DNA of 64,000 bases from Acidobacteriota bacterium (GTDB lineage Bacteria > Acidobacteriota > Vicinamibacteria > Vicinamibacterales > Vicinamibacteraceae). Where the stretch lies: assembly GCA_020845575.1 (NCBI GenBank), contig JADLFL010000014.1, positions 1-64,000 on the forward strand, given 5' to 3'. The translations under genes were made by a program, and so were the position numbers. The notes under the pieces are model-generated. The model did not search any database. It worked only from the letters and a program-made list of their open reading frames with translations, and was not told where the DNA came from. Positions 7,665 to 16,892 of the stretch are shown piece by piece. Each line of letters begins with the position of its first letter. Positions within the stretch are counted from its first letter, which is position 1.

Positions 7665-8897
7665 TCAGGACTGCAGGAGCAGGAAGCCCGGATCCTCGAT
7701 GAACTCCTTCACCTTCACGAGGAACTGCACGGCTTCGAGCCCGTCCACGATGCGGTGATCGTAGGAGAGCGCAAGGTACATCATCGGTCTGATGACGACC
7801 TGTCCCTTGATGGCCACGGGGCGGTCCTCGATCTTGTGCAGGCCGAGGATGCCCACCTGCGGCGGATTCAGGATCGGCGTACTGAGCAGCGACCCGAACA
7901 CGCCGCCGTTGGTGATCGTGAACGATCCGCCCCTGAGATCCTCGAGCGTGAGCGTGTTGTTCTTCGCGCGCGCGGCGAAATCCCTGATGGCGAGCTCGAT
8001 GTCGGCGAACCCGAGCTGTTCGGCCGACCTGATGACAGGGACGACCAGGCCCTGTTCGGCGCCGACGGCAATCCCGACGTCGTAGTAGTGCTTCAGCACC
8101 ATCTCCTCGCCCTGGATCTCGGCGTTGAGACGGGGAAACGCCTGGAGCGCCGCCACCGACGCCTTGACGAAGAACGACGCGATGCCGATGCCCACGCCGT
8201 AGCGCTTGGCGAACTGCTCCTTGCGCCGTTCGCGCAGCGCCATCAGCTCGGTCATGTCCACCTCGTTGAAGGTGGTGAGCATGGCCGCCGTGCGCTGGGC
8301 CTCGACGAGGTTGCGCGCGATTGTGAGTCGCCGCTTCGACATCCGCACGCGTTCTTCCGTGCGACTGCCCGGAACGAGGGCCGGACGCGTGGGCGGCGGT
8401 TGGGCGGCAGCCGGCTTGGCCGCAGCGGGTGCTGACGCCGGTGCGGCAGCGGGTCGCGCAGCGGCTTCCACGTCACGACGCATCACGCGTCCGGCATCGC
8501 CGGTGCCCTGCACTTGCGCCACGTCCACCTGATGGACCTCGGCAGCCTTGCGCGCGGCTGGCGTGCTGCGAGGACCATCAGCGACAGGAGCCGCGGCAGG
8601 CGCTGGCGCGCTCGCGGCGGGCTCGGGTGCCGCGGCGGCAGGCGTGGACGTCGCAGCGGCACCCACCTCGATCAGAGCGAGCTGTTGGCCGACCTTCACG
8701 TCTTCGCCCTCCTGACGGAGGATCTTCGCGAGCACGCCCGCCTGATCGGCGTTCACTTCGAGGTCGATCTTCTCGGTCTCGAGCTCGACGAGCGCGTCGC
8801 CCACGCCCACGGCCTCGCCTTCTTTCTTGAGCCAGCGCGCCACGCGCGCCTCGATCACCGACTCACCGAGCTGCGGAACCACCACCTGTGCCGCCAT
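7665..8897 (-). CDS. sucB: 2-Oxoglutarate dehydrogenase E2, dihydrolipoyl succinyltransferase
   Basis: A 410-residue E2 core of the 2-oxoglutarate dehydrogenase complex, which transfers the succinyl group from E1 to CoA. Domains in order: a lipoyl domain with the lipoylated Lys43 in ETEKIDLEV; an Ala/Pro-rich linker (about 80-130); a peripheral-subunit-binding domain ([11 protein letters not shown] to VMRRD); another Ala/Pro linker; and the acyltransferase core starting near [14 protein letters not shown] with the catalytic [15 protein letters not shown] 8897 begins the lipoyl domain exactly. It follows sucA by 7 nt and is surely co-transcribed with it. E3 (lpd) is not in the window. Confidence 0.96.
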   Translation of the reverse strand: MAAQVVVPQLGESVIEARVARWLKKEGEAVGVGDALVELETEKIDLEVNADQAGVLAKILRQEGEDVKVGQQLALIEVGAAATSTPAAAAPEPAASAPAPAAAPVADGPRSTPAARKAAEVHQVDVAQVQGTGDAGRVMRRDVEAAARPAAAPASAPAAAKPAAAQPPPTRPALVPGSRTEERVRMSKRRLTIARNLVEAQRTAAMLTTFNEVDMTELMALRERRKEQFAKRYGVGIGIASFFVKASVAALQAFPRLNAEIQGEEMVLKHYYDVGIAVGAEQGLVVPVIRSAEQLGFADIELAIRDFAARAKNNTLTLEDLRGGSFTITNGGVFGSLLSTPILNPPQVGILGLHKIEDRPVAIKGQVVIRPMMYLALSYDHRIVDGLEAVQFLVKVKEFIEDPGFLLLQS

Positions 8898-8904
8898 GTG
8901 CGTT

Positions 8905-11703
8905 CTATGCCTTTGCCTTGGCCCGCGCGCGTGACGCACGTGGGGTGGGAGCGGTGGGAGCGTACGCCTCGGCCACCAGCAACTTCTGGTTGATCATGTG
9001 CCACGTCAGCGAGCCCTCCGATGGGCTCGCGCTGCGTGGACGTCCGAGATACCGCACCGGAAGCCTGCCGTCCAGCAGTTCCTCGAAGGCAGGCCGGAAG
9101 AAGTCCCAGGCCCCCATGTTGAGCGGTTCTTCCTGCAGCCAGACGACCTCTTCCGCATTCGGGTAGCCGGCGACGACGGTGCTGACCGCGTCGGCGGGGA
9201 AGGGGTACAGCTGTTCGATCCGGCAGATGGCCGTGTGGCGATCCGTCTGGCGGGCGTCCGCCGACACGAGATCGACGTACACCTTGCCGCTGCAGAACAG
9301 CACGCGCGTGACCTCACGCGCCCGCGCCCGCGCGTCGTCATCGTCGATGACAGGACGCCAGGCGCCTTCCTCGAACTCGCGCGGCGAGGACGCCACGAGC
9401 GGATGTCGCAGCAGGCTCTTCGGCGTGAGCACGACGAGGGGCAGCGGATCGGTCGTGAGCAGGAGCGCCTGGCGACGGAGAAGGTGGAAGTACTGGGCGG
9501 CCGTTGTGCAGTTGGCCAGGCGCAGGTTGATGTCCGCCGCGGCGCCGAGGAAGCGCTCCGGGCGCGCGCTCGAATGCTCGGGGCCCTGGCCTTCGTAGCC
9601 ATGCGGGAGGAGCAGGACCAGCGACGGCGTCTGCCCCCACTTGGCGCGGGCCGACGTCACGAACTGATCGAGCATCACCTGCGCGCCGTTGATGAAATCG
9701 CCGTACTGCGCTTCCCAGATCACGAGGCGATCGGGCGCCTGCACGTTGTAGCCGTACTCGAAGCCGATCGTCGCGTTCTCGCTGAGCGGGCTGTTGTGAA
9801 TCTCGAAGCTCGCCCGTGCCTGCGGCAGCCGTTGCAGCGGGATGTCGAGGGCACCGGTGTCCTGGTCGCGGAACGCCGCGTGCCTGTGGCTGAACGTGCC
9901 GCGCTGCACGTCCTCGCCCGTGAGGCGGATCGGAATCCCGTCTGCGAGGATGCTCGCGTACGCCAGTTCCTCGGCCGTGGCCCAGTCCACCGATCGCTCG
10001 TCGAGGTTGTCGAACACCACCTTGCGCCGCTCGCGTCCGCGATCCAGCTTGCGATGTCCGACGAACCCGTCGGGCCGCGTCAGCAGCGCGTCGTTCATCT
10101 CGCGCAGGTGCGCCACGCTCACGGTCGTGCGCACCTGGCGCGCGGCACCAGCGGGCGGCGGCTCCGGAATCGGATTGACGATGTCTTCTTCGGGCTTGAG
10201 TTGCGCGTAGATGTCTTCGAGCGCCTTCATGCGCGCGTCGACCATCGCCTGCGCCAGACCGGGACGTCCGGTCGACGCTTCCACGTGAGCCGCCCATTGC
10301 TCGCGGACCGTCGGGTGCGCGGCAATCTTCTGGTACATGAGCGGTTGCGTGAAGCCCGGCTCGTCGCCCTCGTTGTGCCCGTAGCGGCGATACCCCACCA
10401 GATCGATCAGGAAGTCGCGCTGGAAGCGCTCGCGATACGCCCACGCGATCCGGGCGGCCTCGATGCAGGCGATCGGATCGTCGGCGTTCACGTGGATGAT
10501 CGGGATCTTGAACCCGCGCGCCAGGCCGCTCGCGTACGACGTCGAGTACGACTCGGCGGAGACGGCCGTGAACCCGAGCTGGTTGTTCGCGATGATGTGG
10601 ATCGTGCCGCCGGCGGTGTAGCCGTCCAGGCGCGACAGGTTCAGCGTCTCGGCCACGATGCCCTGGCCGGGAAACGCCGCATCGCCGTGAATCAGGACCG
10701 GCAGCGTGAGGTGCGGATTGAACACCGGGGCGCCGGGACGGCCCGCGTCGGTCCCTGCGGCGCGCGCCATGCCCGCCACCACGGGATTCACGAACTCCAG
10801 GTGGCTCGGGTTCGGTGCCATCGACACCTGCGTGTCGGCGTCGAACTGCCGCAGCGCGCCCGCGTGATACTTCACGTCGCCCGTCCAGCCGAGGTCGATG
10901 CGGTAGCCGGTGCGCGTCTGCACCGGGTCCTTGAACTCGGCCAGGATCTGCGCGTACGGCTTGCCGAGCACGTGCGTGAGCACGTTCAGGCGACCGCGAT
11001 GCGCCATGCCGATGAGCACGTGCTGCAGACCGCCCTGGTCGCCTCCGTGGATGATCGTGTCGAGGACCGGCACGAGCATGTCGAGGCCTTCGACCGAGAA
11101 CCGCGTCTTGCCCTGGAACGTGCGGTGCAGGAAACGCTCGAACGTCTCGACCTGCGTGATGCGGTCGAGCAGCGCCACCTCGTCGAGCGGGGTCATGGGT
11201 GGCCGGAATCGTCGCGTCTCGACGGCCAGGCGCAGCCATTCCCGCTCTTCGGGCACGTACACCTGCGCGAAGTCGAATCCCGTGCGCGTGCAGTACGCCG
11301 CGCGCAGGGCCGCCATCGCCGTCGCGGCGTCTGGCAGACCTTCGGCCAGCGGACCGCCGACCACGCTGGCCGGCATGCGGCGCATCTCGTCCTCCGAGGT
11401 GCCGTGCGCTTCAGGCGCCAGCGCGGGGTCGCCTGTCGGACGCGAGCCGAGGGGATCGATCTGGGCGGCGAGATGGCCGTACCGGCGAATCCACTCGGCC
11501 AGCGTCGCCGCGCCCACGACCGCGCGGGTGTCGCCCGGTGAGACGGCACCGCCTGCGGGAGTGGGTGTTTCCTCAGGGGGCGTCCACTGCTCGAAGTAGG
11601 CGCGCGTCTGCGCGTCGACTGCCGTGGGGTCCTGCCGGTAGCGATCGTAGAGTTCGAGGACGTACCCGGCGTTCAGACCCTGGAACTCGCTCCATCCAGC
11701 CAT
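8905..11703 (-). CDS. sucA: 2-Oxoglutarate dehydrogenase E1 component
   Basis: A 932-residue thiamine-diphosphate enzyme that decarboxylates 2-oxoglutarate and passes the succinyl group to the E2 lipoyl arm in the TCA cycle. Seen in order: the N-terminal E2-interacting segment [14 protein letters not shown], the family stretch [35 protein letters not shown], the TPP-site run [22 protein letters not shown] for Mg/TPP binding, and the C-terminal [18 protein letters not shown]. Length matches bacterial SucA (about 930). ATG 11703 is preceded by a TAGAAT hexamer (11715-11720) that overlaps the stop codon of the upstream 96-aa gene, a possible promoter -10 giving a very short leader. Confidence 0.97.
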   Translation of the reverse strand: MAGWSEFQGLNAGYVLELYDRYRQDPTAVDAQTRAYFEQWTPPEETPTPAGGAVSPGDTRAVVGAATLAEWIRRYGHLAAQIDPLGSRPTGDPALAPEAHGTSEDEMRRMPASVVGGPLAEGLPDAATAMAALRAAYCTRTGFDFAQVYVPEEREWLRLAVETRRFRPPMTPLDEVALLDRITQVETFERFLHRTFQGKTRFSVEGLDMLVPVLDTIIHGGDQGGLQHVLIGMAHRGRLNVLTHVLGKPYAQILAEFKDPVQTRTGYRIDLGWTGDVKYHAGALRQFDADTQVSMAPNPSHLEFVNPVVAGMARAAGTDAGRPGAPVFNPHLTLPVLIHGDAAFPGQGIVAETLNLSRLDGYTAGGTIHIIANNQLGFTAVSAESYSTSYASGLARGFKIPIIHVNADDPIACIEAARIAWAYRERFQRDFLIDLVGYRRYGHNEGDEPGFTQPLMYQKIAAHPTVREQWAAHVEASTGRPGLAQAMVDARMKALEDIYAQLKPEEDIVNPIPEPPPAGAARQVRTTVSVAHLREMNDALLTRPDGFVGHRKLDRGRERRKVVFDNLDERSVDWATAEELAYASILADGIPIRLTGEDVQRGTFSHRHAAFRDQDTGALDIPLQRLPQARASFEIHNSPLSENATIGFEYGYNVQAPDRLVIWEAQYGDFINGAQVMLDQFVTSARAKWGQTPSLVLLLPHGYEGQGPEHSSARPERFLGAAADINLRLANCTTAAQYFHLLRRQALLLTTDPLPLVVLTPKSLLRHPLVASSPREFEEGAWRPVIDDDDARARAREVTRVLFCSGKVYVDLVSADARQTDRHTAICRIEQLYPFPADAVSTVVAGYPNAEEVVWLQEEPLNMGAWDFFRPAFEELLDGRLPVRYLGRPRSASPSEGSLTWHMINQKLLVAEAYAPTAPTPRASRARAKAKA

Positions 11704-11714
11704 ACGAAGTTCAG

Positions 11715-11720
11715 ATTCTA
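11715..11720 (-). promoter_or_regulatory. Candidate -10 element for sucAB
   Basis: TAGAAT on the minus strand, 11 nt before the sucA start; its TAG is also the stop codon of the upstream small gene. I see no good -35 at the right distance, so this is tentative. Confidence 0.3.
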
Positions 11721-12008
11721 GTCGATCCTCGTCGACGACGAGGGCGTGCCCTGCCCCTCGCGCGCGTCGCGCCAGCGGTGCAGGGGCAGTGACAGGAGGA
11801 CGTAGCGTCGTCGCAGGGCGAGGACCTCGCCGGCGTACGACGCACGCGGAATCTCGCCGGCGCGCAGGCGCGCCCTGAGGCGGCGAATCTCGAAGCGATA
11901 GAGATCGTTGACCTGGTCGTGCAGGAGCAGGGCAGGCGTCTCTGCCGTGGGCCTCAGGCCATGACCCGCGAGGGCGTCGAGCACGTGCGGCGGGAAGGGC
12001 ACATCCAT
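11718..12008 (-). CDS. 96-residue charged protein of unknown function
   Basis: A small protein I do not recognise. It is mostly helical and Arg/Leu-rich (DLYRFEIRRLRARLRAG), without a signal peptide, membrane segment or Cys. ATG 12008 lies 14 nt past the stop of the MBOAT gene, so it reads as the third gene of the SGNH-MBOAT unit; the sucA start follows 14 nt after its stop. The reading frame also continues upstream on the opposite side of ATG 12008 through the MBOAT gene, but that part is a frame shadow. It may be a real accessory gene, but only its spacing supports it. Confidence 0.6.
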   Translation of the reverse strand: MDVPFPPHVLDALAGHGLRPTAETPALLLHDQVNDLYRFEIRRLRARLRAGEIPRASYAGEVLALRRRYVLLSLPLHRWRDAREGQGTPSSSTRID

Positions 12009-12022
12009 GCCGTCGGCTCGCG

Positions 12023-13516
12023 CTAGAACGCGAAGTAGATGAAGTCGAGCGACGTGCGGCTGCGCAGCACGAGGATCGTCGCAAACAGGAGGCCCACCGT
12101 CAGCGCCTGCCAGACGACGGTGCGCGTGGGCACGTCCGCCTCGTGCTGGGCTGGCCTGTCCGTGTAGGACCGGCCCTGCCAGACCGTCCACAGGCTGTGG
12201 ACCCACAGCGGCGCGGAGAACGTGAGGGCGATGAGGAACAGGTAGAGGCCTGCCTGGCGCTCGGCCAGCGGTGCGGTGCCCGGAACGAGCGTGAGATCGC
12301 GCCACAGCATGGCGGCGTCGCCCTCGCGGAACATCAGCCATCCGATGTGGACGAGCACGAACATCAGCGCCCACTGCGGCAGCACGCGCCAGAGCGGCAG
12401 GCGATGTCGGCCCGGGTGGCGCCCCACGCCGCGCACCGCCCCCCACAGACGCTCGACCACGAGCATCACGCCGTGGAAGGCGCCCCATGCGACGAAATTC
12501 CACGCCGCGCCGTGCCACAGCCCCGACACGACGAACGTGATCATCACGTTGATCAGTGTGCGCGGCAGTCCGTGACGCGATCCGCCCAGTGGGATGTAGA
12601 GGTAGTCGCGGAACCACGACGACAGCGAGATGTGCCAGCGCCGCCAGAAGTCCGACGGCGAGACGGCCAGGTACGGGTGATCGAAGTTCTTCATCAGATC
12701 GAACCCGAGCCAGCGCGCACTGCCGCGCGCGATGTCCGTGTAGGCGGAGAAGTCAGCGTAAATCTGCACGCCGAACGCGAAGACGCCTGCCCACAGCATC
12801 TCGAAGCCCGGATCCTTCATCGAGAAGACGCGGTTGGCGATGACGCCCACGTTGTCTGCGATTACCAGCTTCTTGAAGAGGCCCCACATCATCAGCACCG
12901 TCGCGTCGCGCGCGACGACGAGATTGAAGACGCGGGGCGTCACCACGCGCGGCAGGAGCGCCGACGCGCGTTCGATCGGGCCGGCGACCAACTGCGGGAA
13001 CAACGCCACGAACAGCGCGAAGTCGAGCAACGGACGGCACGCGCGCATGCGGCCGCGATAGACGTCGATCGTGTAGGAGAGACTCTGGAACGTGTAGAAC
13101 GAGATGCCTACGGGCAGCACGATCTGCAGGACCGGCAGCGACGCCTCGACGCCAAGGGCGGCAAGGCCCGCCTGCACGCTCTCGATGAAGAAGTTGAAGT
13201 ACTTGAAGAACCCGAGGACCGAGAGGTTCGAGATCAGGCTGAGGACCAGCCACCACTTGCGTGTCGCCCGCACGTCTGCCGGGGGATTGGCATAGGCCTC
13301 ATCGTCCATCGACGGGTCTGGATCCATCCGCAGGCCGGCGAACCAGTCGACGAGCGTGGTACCGGCCAGCAGCGCGCAGAACCACGGCTCGAACCAGCCG
13401 TAGAACACATAGCTCGCCACGAGCAGGACCCGGTTCTGCGCCACGTGCGACAGCCGCCAGTAGACGGCCGTCACCACGATGAAGAAGACCACGAAGTCCA
13501 GGCTGTGGAACGTCAT
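12023..13516 (-). CDS. MBOAT-family O-acyltransferase, AlgI-like
   Basis: A 497-residue multi-pass membrane protein of the membrane-bound O-acyltransferase family, the type that passes acetyl groups across the inner membrane for acetylation of exopolysaccharide or cell-wall sugars (AlgI, PatA, DltB-like). Family marks are the start FHSLDFVVFFIVVTAVYW, LPVGISFYTFQSLSYTIDVYRG, FPQLVAGPIERA, the loop FWRRWHISLSSWFRDYLYIPLGGSR and the catalytic His335 in SGLWHGAAWNF. Length is typical. Its start overlaps the SGNH-like gene by 4 nt, the normal pairing in which MBOAT supplies acyl groups and the SGNH protein transfers them. Confidence 0.95.
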   Translation of the reverse strand: MTFHSLDFVVFFIVVTAVYWRLSHVAQNRVLLVASYVFYGWFEPWFCALLAGTTLVDWFAGLRMDPDPSMDDEAYANPPADVRATRKWWLVLSLISNLSVLGFFKYFNFFIESVQAGLAALGVEASLPVLQIVLPVGISFYTFQSLSYTIDVYRGRMRACRPLLDFALFVALFPQLVAGPIERASALLPRVVTPRVFNLVVARDATVLMMWGLFKKLVIADNVGVIANRVFSMKDPGFEMLWAGVFAFGVQIYADFSAYTDIARGSARWLGFDLMKNFDHPYLAVSPSDFWRRWHISLSSWFRDYLYIPLGGSRHGLPRTLINVMITFVVSGLWHGAAWNFVAWGAFHGVMLVVERLWGAVRGVGRHPGRHRLPLWRVLPQWALMFVLVHIGWLMFREGDAAMLWRDLTLVPGTAPLAERQAGLYLFLIALTFSAPLWVHSLWTVWQGRSYTDRPAQHEADVPTRTVVWQALTVGLLFATILVLRSRTSLDFIYFAF

Positions 13517-14619
13517 CTGAACAGCCTGTTCAGGTTGACGCGGAACTGGCGCGTGTAGCGCTGCCTGTGCGCGCGGGCGATGTGATCGCCGTCCTCGTAC
13601 ATGGCCAGCGTCTGCATCTGATCGCCGGTGTCGTCATGGAACGACATGCCCTGCTGCTCGACATACGCGCGGAAGTCGCGCATGTAGGCCTGCATGCGCG
13701 GCGACTGCTCCGGTGCCCTGTTGCCCACGGGCCGCCGCTGCACGCGCACGAAGCACACGTGAAGCCCGTGCTGTTTCGCGAGATCGACGATGAGCGGCAG
13801 CACCGAACTCGGCATGGTGCGCCCGAAGTCGGCCTCGGCATCTTCGGCCGCCTGCAGGTCGGCCGCCGCCATCGGCCGAAGACGCTCGAGACCCATGATC
13901 TCGAAGTTCATGGTGTCGAGGAACTGGCGGCGGGCGGGCTCGTCAGGCGTCCAGAGTCGCGTCGGCCAGTCGTACAACTGCCGCTCGACCCACGCGTTGG
14001 CGCGCTCCACGTCATAGACCCTGTTGATCGTGTCGTGGACGCGGTACCACGGTCCCTGCACGCGCGCGGCGATCGCGTCGTTGAGCGCCGGCTCCGTCTC
14101 GTGCGCCACCTCGTCGAGCGACCAGCGGAACGGACCGGTCAGTCGAAAGAGCGGGTCGGTCATGTTCAGGTCGCGAAAGAAGAAGAACGTGACCTTCGGC
14201 CGCTCGCCGCTCGCAACGAGATAGTTCTTGAAGCTCAGATACCAGTACGCCGATCCGGTGCCCGCGCGCGCGAGCATCGCCACGTCCTGCCCGACGAGGC
14301 CAGCCAGGTACCCGGCGTCGATGCGCGTACCGAGCATCGAGTCGCCGATGAAGACGTACGACGGATGGAGCCGCTGGAGGTCGTCGATGGCCCCCGGGCG
14401 GAACGGGATGCGCTCCCGCGAGGCCTCGAGCGCCGGGAGGTAACTGGGCTGGACGGCACGCGTCGACAGCCAGACCATCGCCGGCCGCCAGAGCAGCGGG
14501 ATGGCCGCCGCCACCGCCAGGATGGCCACGAGGCGCACCACGCCGCGCCACGACCAGTCGGCGGGCGGCGTGCGGGGCGCGTGGTGCGAAGGGGGCGTGT
14601 GCAGGCGTGAATCGGACAC
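13513..14619 (-). CDS. Membrane-anchored SGNH/AlgJ-like acyltransferase partner
   Basis: A 368-residue protein with one N-terminal membrane segment (about 27-47) and an extracytoplasmic SGNH-hydrolase-like domain. The nucleophile block is VFIGDSMLGTR (Ser94), and the closing Asp-x-x-His is DGDH at 343-346, matching the AlgJ/AlgX and PatB type of O-acetyltransferase. It starts with GTG 14619 and overlaps the MBOAT start by 4 nt. The likely role is to move acetyl groups delivered by the MBOAT protein onto an extracellular polymer; no polymer synthesis genes adjoin, so the acceptor is unknown. A TATACT hexamer lies 13 nt upstream. Confidence 0.8.
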   Translation of the reverse strand: MSDSRLHTPPSHHAPRTPPADWSWRGVVRLVAILAVAAAIPLLWRPAMVWLSTRAVQPSYLPALEASRERIPFRPGAIDDLQRLHPSYVFIGDSMLGTRIDAGYLAGLVGQDVAMLARAGTGSAYWYLSFKNYLVASGERPKVTFFFFRDLNMTDPLFRLTGPFRWSLDEVAHETEPALNDAIAARVQGPWYRVHDTINRVYDVERANAWVERQLYDWPTRLWTPDEPARRQFLDTMNFEIMGLERLRPMAAADLQAAEDAEADFGRTMPSSVLPLIVDLAKQHGLHVCFVRVQRRPVGNRAPEQSPRMQAYMRDFRAYVEQQGMSFHDDTGDQMQTLAMYEDGDHIARAHRQRYTRQFRVNLNRLFR

Positions 14620-14632
14620 GTACGGCCGGAGC

Positions 14633-14638
14633 AGTATA
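14633..14638 (-). promoter_or_regulatory. Candidate -10 for the SGNH-MBOAT unit
   Basis: TATACT on the minus strand, 13 nt before GTG 14619, between the preceding terminator-like hairpin and the gene. No convincing -35. Confidence 0.3.
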
Positions 14639-14646
14639 GACCGAGG

Positions 14647-14672
14647 CGGGGAACGCCGGAGCGCGTTCCCCG
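14647..14672. terminator. Perfect 10-bp hairpin after the TonB-dependent receptor
   Basis: CGGGGAACGC (14647-14656), a 6-nt loop, and GCGTTCCCCG (14663-14672). It begins 5 nt past the receptor stop codon on the minus strand. There is no T-run, but position and stem strength make it a likely terminator. Confidence 0.65.
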
Positions 14673-14677
14673 GCGGT

Positions 14678-16843
14678 TCAGGGCTTCGCGCCGACGCGCA
14701 TGCGGAGTTCGAGCACGACCTGCCGTCGCATCACGTCTCCGAAGATGTGCTGCTGGATTTCCTGATCGAAGAGGTTGATCACCTTCAGCGACGCCGTCAG
14801 CGCGTCGCTGAGCCGGTAGCCGAACGTGCCGTTGACGAGCGTGAAGCCGTCGGTAGTGCCGTGATAGCGCGAGTCGAGCACGTCCTGCCAGAACGCCTCC
14901 GTGGCGTGGCTCACCGACAGCGTGCCGAGCACGCGCGGGCCCGAGTAGGTACCACCCACGTTCAGGCGATGCCGCGAGGGCAGGTTCAACTCGGAGATGT
15001 CGAACCCGCGCGGTTCCGGCGTCGGCTGGAACGAGTAGTTGGCAAACCCCGTCACGGTGCGCGCGATGTCGGCGTCGACGCCGAGCTCGACGCCCTTCTG
15101 ACGGACCTTGCCGAAGTTCTGGTACGTGAACGAGGCGGGCAGGCCGTTGCCCGGACCGAACCGGCCCGACTGGAGGATCAGCTCGAGGGCCGCGGCCGGC
15201 AGCGGCCCCCCGGGCGGCGGCGTCGTGGCGCGGTACGAGCCGTTCTGCGTGAAGAAGATCGCGTTGCGGCTGTCGTTGACGTAGAACGCCGCGCTGACGG
15301 TGGCCCGGTTGCCGATCACGCCCGAGTAGCCGATTTCGTACGCGTCGAGCGACTCCTCGGAGAGGTCCTCGTTGCCGATGGCGGCGACGGGGAAGTTGTA
15401 CAGACGGCCGGTGAGCGCGGGGTTCAGCGCACCGAGATCGAGTTGGTTGACCAGCGCGGTGTCGAGGAAGTTGTTCACCAGCGACGGGGCCCTGTACGCG
15501 CGGTTGTACGACACGCGCACCGTCTGCGCCGGCGACGGCTTGAACATGAGCGTCGTGCGCGGCGAGAACACCGGCGCGTCGAGGACGGAGAAGGCGTCGA
15601 CGCGGCCACCAACCACCCAGCGCCAGCGCGGCGCGAGGAAGATCTCATCCTGCAGGTACACGCCGCCTTCGGTCCGGGCGTCGCCACGCGGCGCCAGCGA
15701 CAGGTCGAACGCATTGTACCGGAAGTTGCCGCCCATGCTGAACACGTGACGGCTCTTCCACGTCGCCACGTGACCGGCTTCGACGTCGAACGTCGTGTTG
15801 CGGAACACGAACGGAATCGGCCTGCCGTCGAGTCCCACCGCCAGCAGGTTCGTGGCGTTGCCGTCGAGGCGATTGATGAACGTGTTGATGCGCGTCGCCC
15901 CGCGCGAGTAGTTCACCTTGCCGTACGCCAGGTACGTGCCGCGATCGATGTCGAACGGCCCGATCCCTGTGTGGATCATGCCCTCGGTGCCGGAGAACCC
16001 GCCCTGCACGACCACCTTCTGGCGGCCATCGGGATGGTCGTAGTCGAGACGCGCGTCGAACTTCGGCTGTCGCGTGCCGGAGTTGGCAAAGCCCGGATAG
16101 AGCGTCCCCGTGTCGTTGGGGATCGGCCCATTCGGCCGCGCCATGGCGTCCTGCTGATAGAACCCGGCAGACACCTTGTAGGCCCAGCGATCGTCGATGG
16201 CGGCCGCGTGGCTTGCCGTCGCGGAGAACAACCCGCCGTTCCTGCGCGTGCCCCCCATCGCGTCGCGCCCGAACAGGCCGGCGCTCAGCGAGAACGACGT
16301 TCCCTGCATCTCGCGCGGCGACTTGGTGATGATGTTCACCACGCCGGTGAGCGCGTTGGCGCCCCAGACGGCCGACGCCGGGCCGCGGATGACTTCGATC
16401 TGCTTCATCTCCTGCGGGTCGATGGGCAGGAAGTCCCACGCGACGAACCCGAAGAAGTCCTGGTAGATGCTGCGTCCGTCGACCAGTGCGAGCTGCGATG
16501 TGGCGAGCGTGCCCGTGGCGGCGCGGGAGGTGAGATTGATGTCGCGCGCGGAGGTCTGCGTGACGTTCAGCCCCGGCACGTTCCGGAGGAGATCGGCGTA
16601 GCTGGTGGCGGGGGAGTTCGCGATCGTCCGGCTGTCGATCAGGGTGACGGTGGCGGGCGCGTTGACGAGCGCCTGCTCGACCTTCGACGCACTGACGATC
16701 ACGCTTTCTTCGTACTTCGGTCGCTCCTGCTCGTCAGCCTCGGCAGGCGGGGGTTGCGGTGGTTGTTGCGCAAAGCCCGGCGTCGAGCACACTCCGCATG
16801 TCAGGAGCGTCCAGAGAAGGAAGCCTGTCAATCGACGGTACAT
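14678..16843 (-). CDS. TonB-dependent outer membrane receptor
   Basis: A 721-residue outer membrane receptor that imports a ligand using energy from TonB. It has a signal peptide to about residue 25 (STPGFAQ), a short Pro-rich linker, a plug domain from about 45 to 160 (YEESVIVSASKVEQ, VRNV-type LLRNVPGLNV, IEVIRGPASAVWGANALTGVVNIITK), then a beta-barrel with alternating aromatic strands ending at LELRMRVGAKP. The N-terminal EESVIVSASK looks like a TonB box region. Ligand could be an iron complex, vitamin or oligosaccharide; it cannot be told, and no SusD or transporter gene adjoins. It has its own candidate promoter and a terminator-like hairpin, so is probably a single-gene unit. Confidence 0.93.
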   Translation of the reverse strand: MYRRLTGFLLWTLLTCGVCSTPGFAQQPPQPPPAEADEQERPKYEESVIVSASKVEQALVNAPATVTLIDSRTIANSPATSYADLLRNVPGLNVTQTSARDINLTSRAATGTLATSQLALVDGRSIYQDFFGFVAWDFLPIDPQEMKQIEVIRGPASAVWGANALTGVVNIITKSPREMQGTSFSLSAGLFGRDAMGGTRRNGGLFSATASHAAAIDDRWAYKVSAGFYQQDAMARPNGPIPNDTGTLYPGFANSGTRQPKFDARLDYDHPDGRQKVVVQGGFSGTEGMIHTGIGPFDIDRGTYLAYGKVNYSRGATRINTFINRLDGNATNLLAVGLDGRPIPFVFRNTTFDVEAGHVATWKSRHVFSMGGNFRYNAFDLSLAPRGDARTEGGVYLQDEIFLAPRWRWVVGGRVDAFSVLDAPVFSPRTTLMFKPSPAQTVRVSYNRAYRAPSLVNNFLDTALVNQLDLGALNPALTGRLYNFPVAAIGNEDLSEESLDAYEIGYSGVIGNRATVSAAFYVNDSRNAIFFTQNGSYRATTPPPGGPLPAAALELILQSGRFGPGNGLPASFTYQNFGKVRQKGVELGVDADIARTVTGFANYSFQPTPEPRGFDISELNLPSRHRLNVGGTYSGPRVLGTLSVSHATEAFWQDVLDSRYHGTTDGFTLVNGTFGYRLSDALTASLKVINLFDQEIQQHIFGDVMRRQVVLELRMRVGAKP

Positions 16844-16854
16844 GTCGGCTGTTC

Positions 16855-16883
16855 ACACTACGCGGTCGCGGGCCTTTCCGCAA
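16855..16883 (-). promoter_or_regulatory. Candidate sigma-70-type promoter of the TonB receptor
   Basis: On the minus strand: TTGCGG (16883-16878), 17-nt spacer, TAGTGT (16860-16855), then 11 nt to ATG 16843. It sits in the 49-nt gap after parE. The predicted leader would be only about 5 nt. Confidence 0.4.
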
Positions 16884-16892
16884 CCTGACGTC

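Noticed and set aside
8998..11541. Long open frame on the plus strand opposite sucA
   Set aside because: It is antisense to a strongly conserved gene; its sequence is His/Arg/Val-rich and resembles no protein. High GC leaves such frames open by chance.
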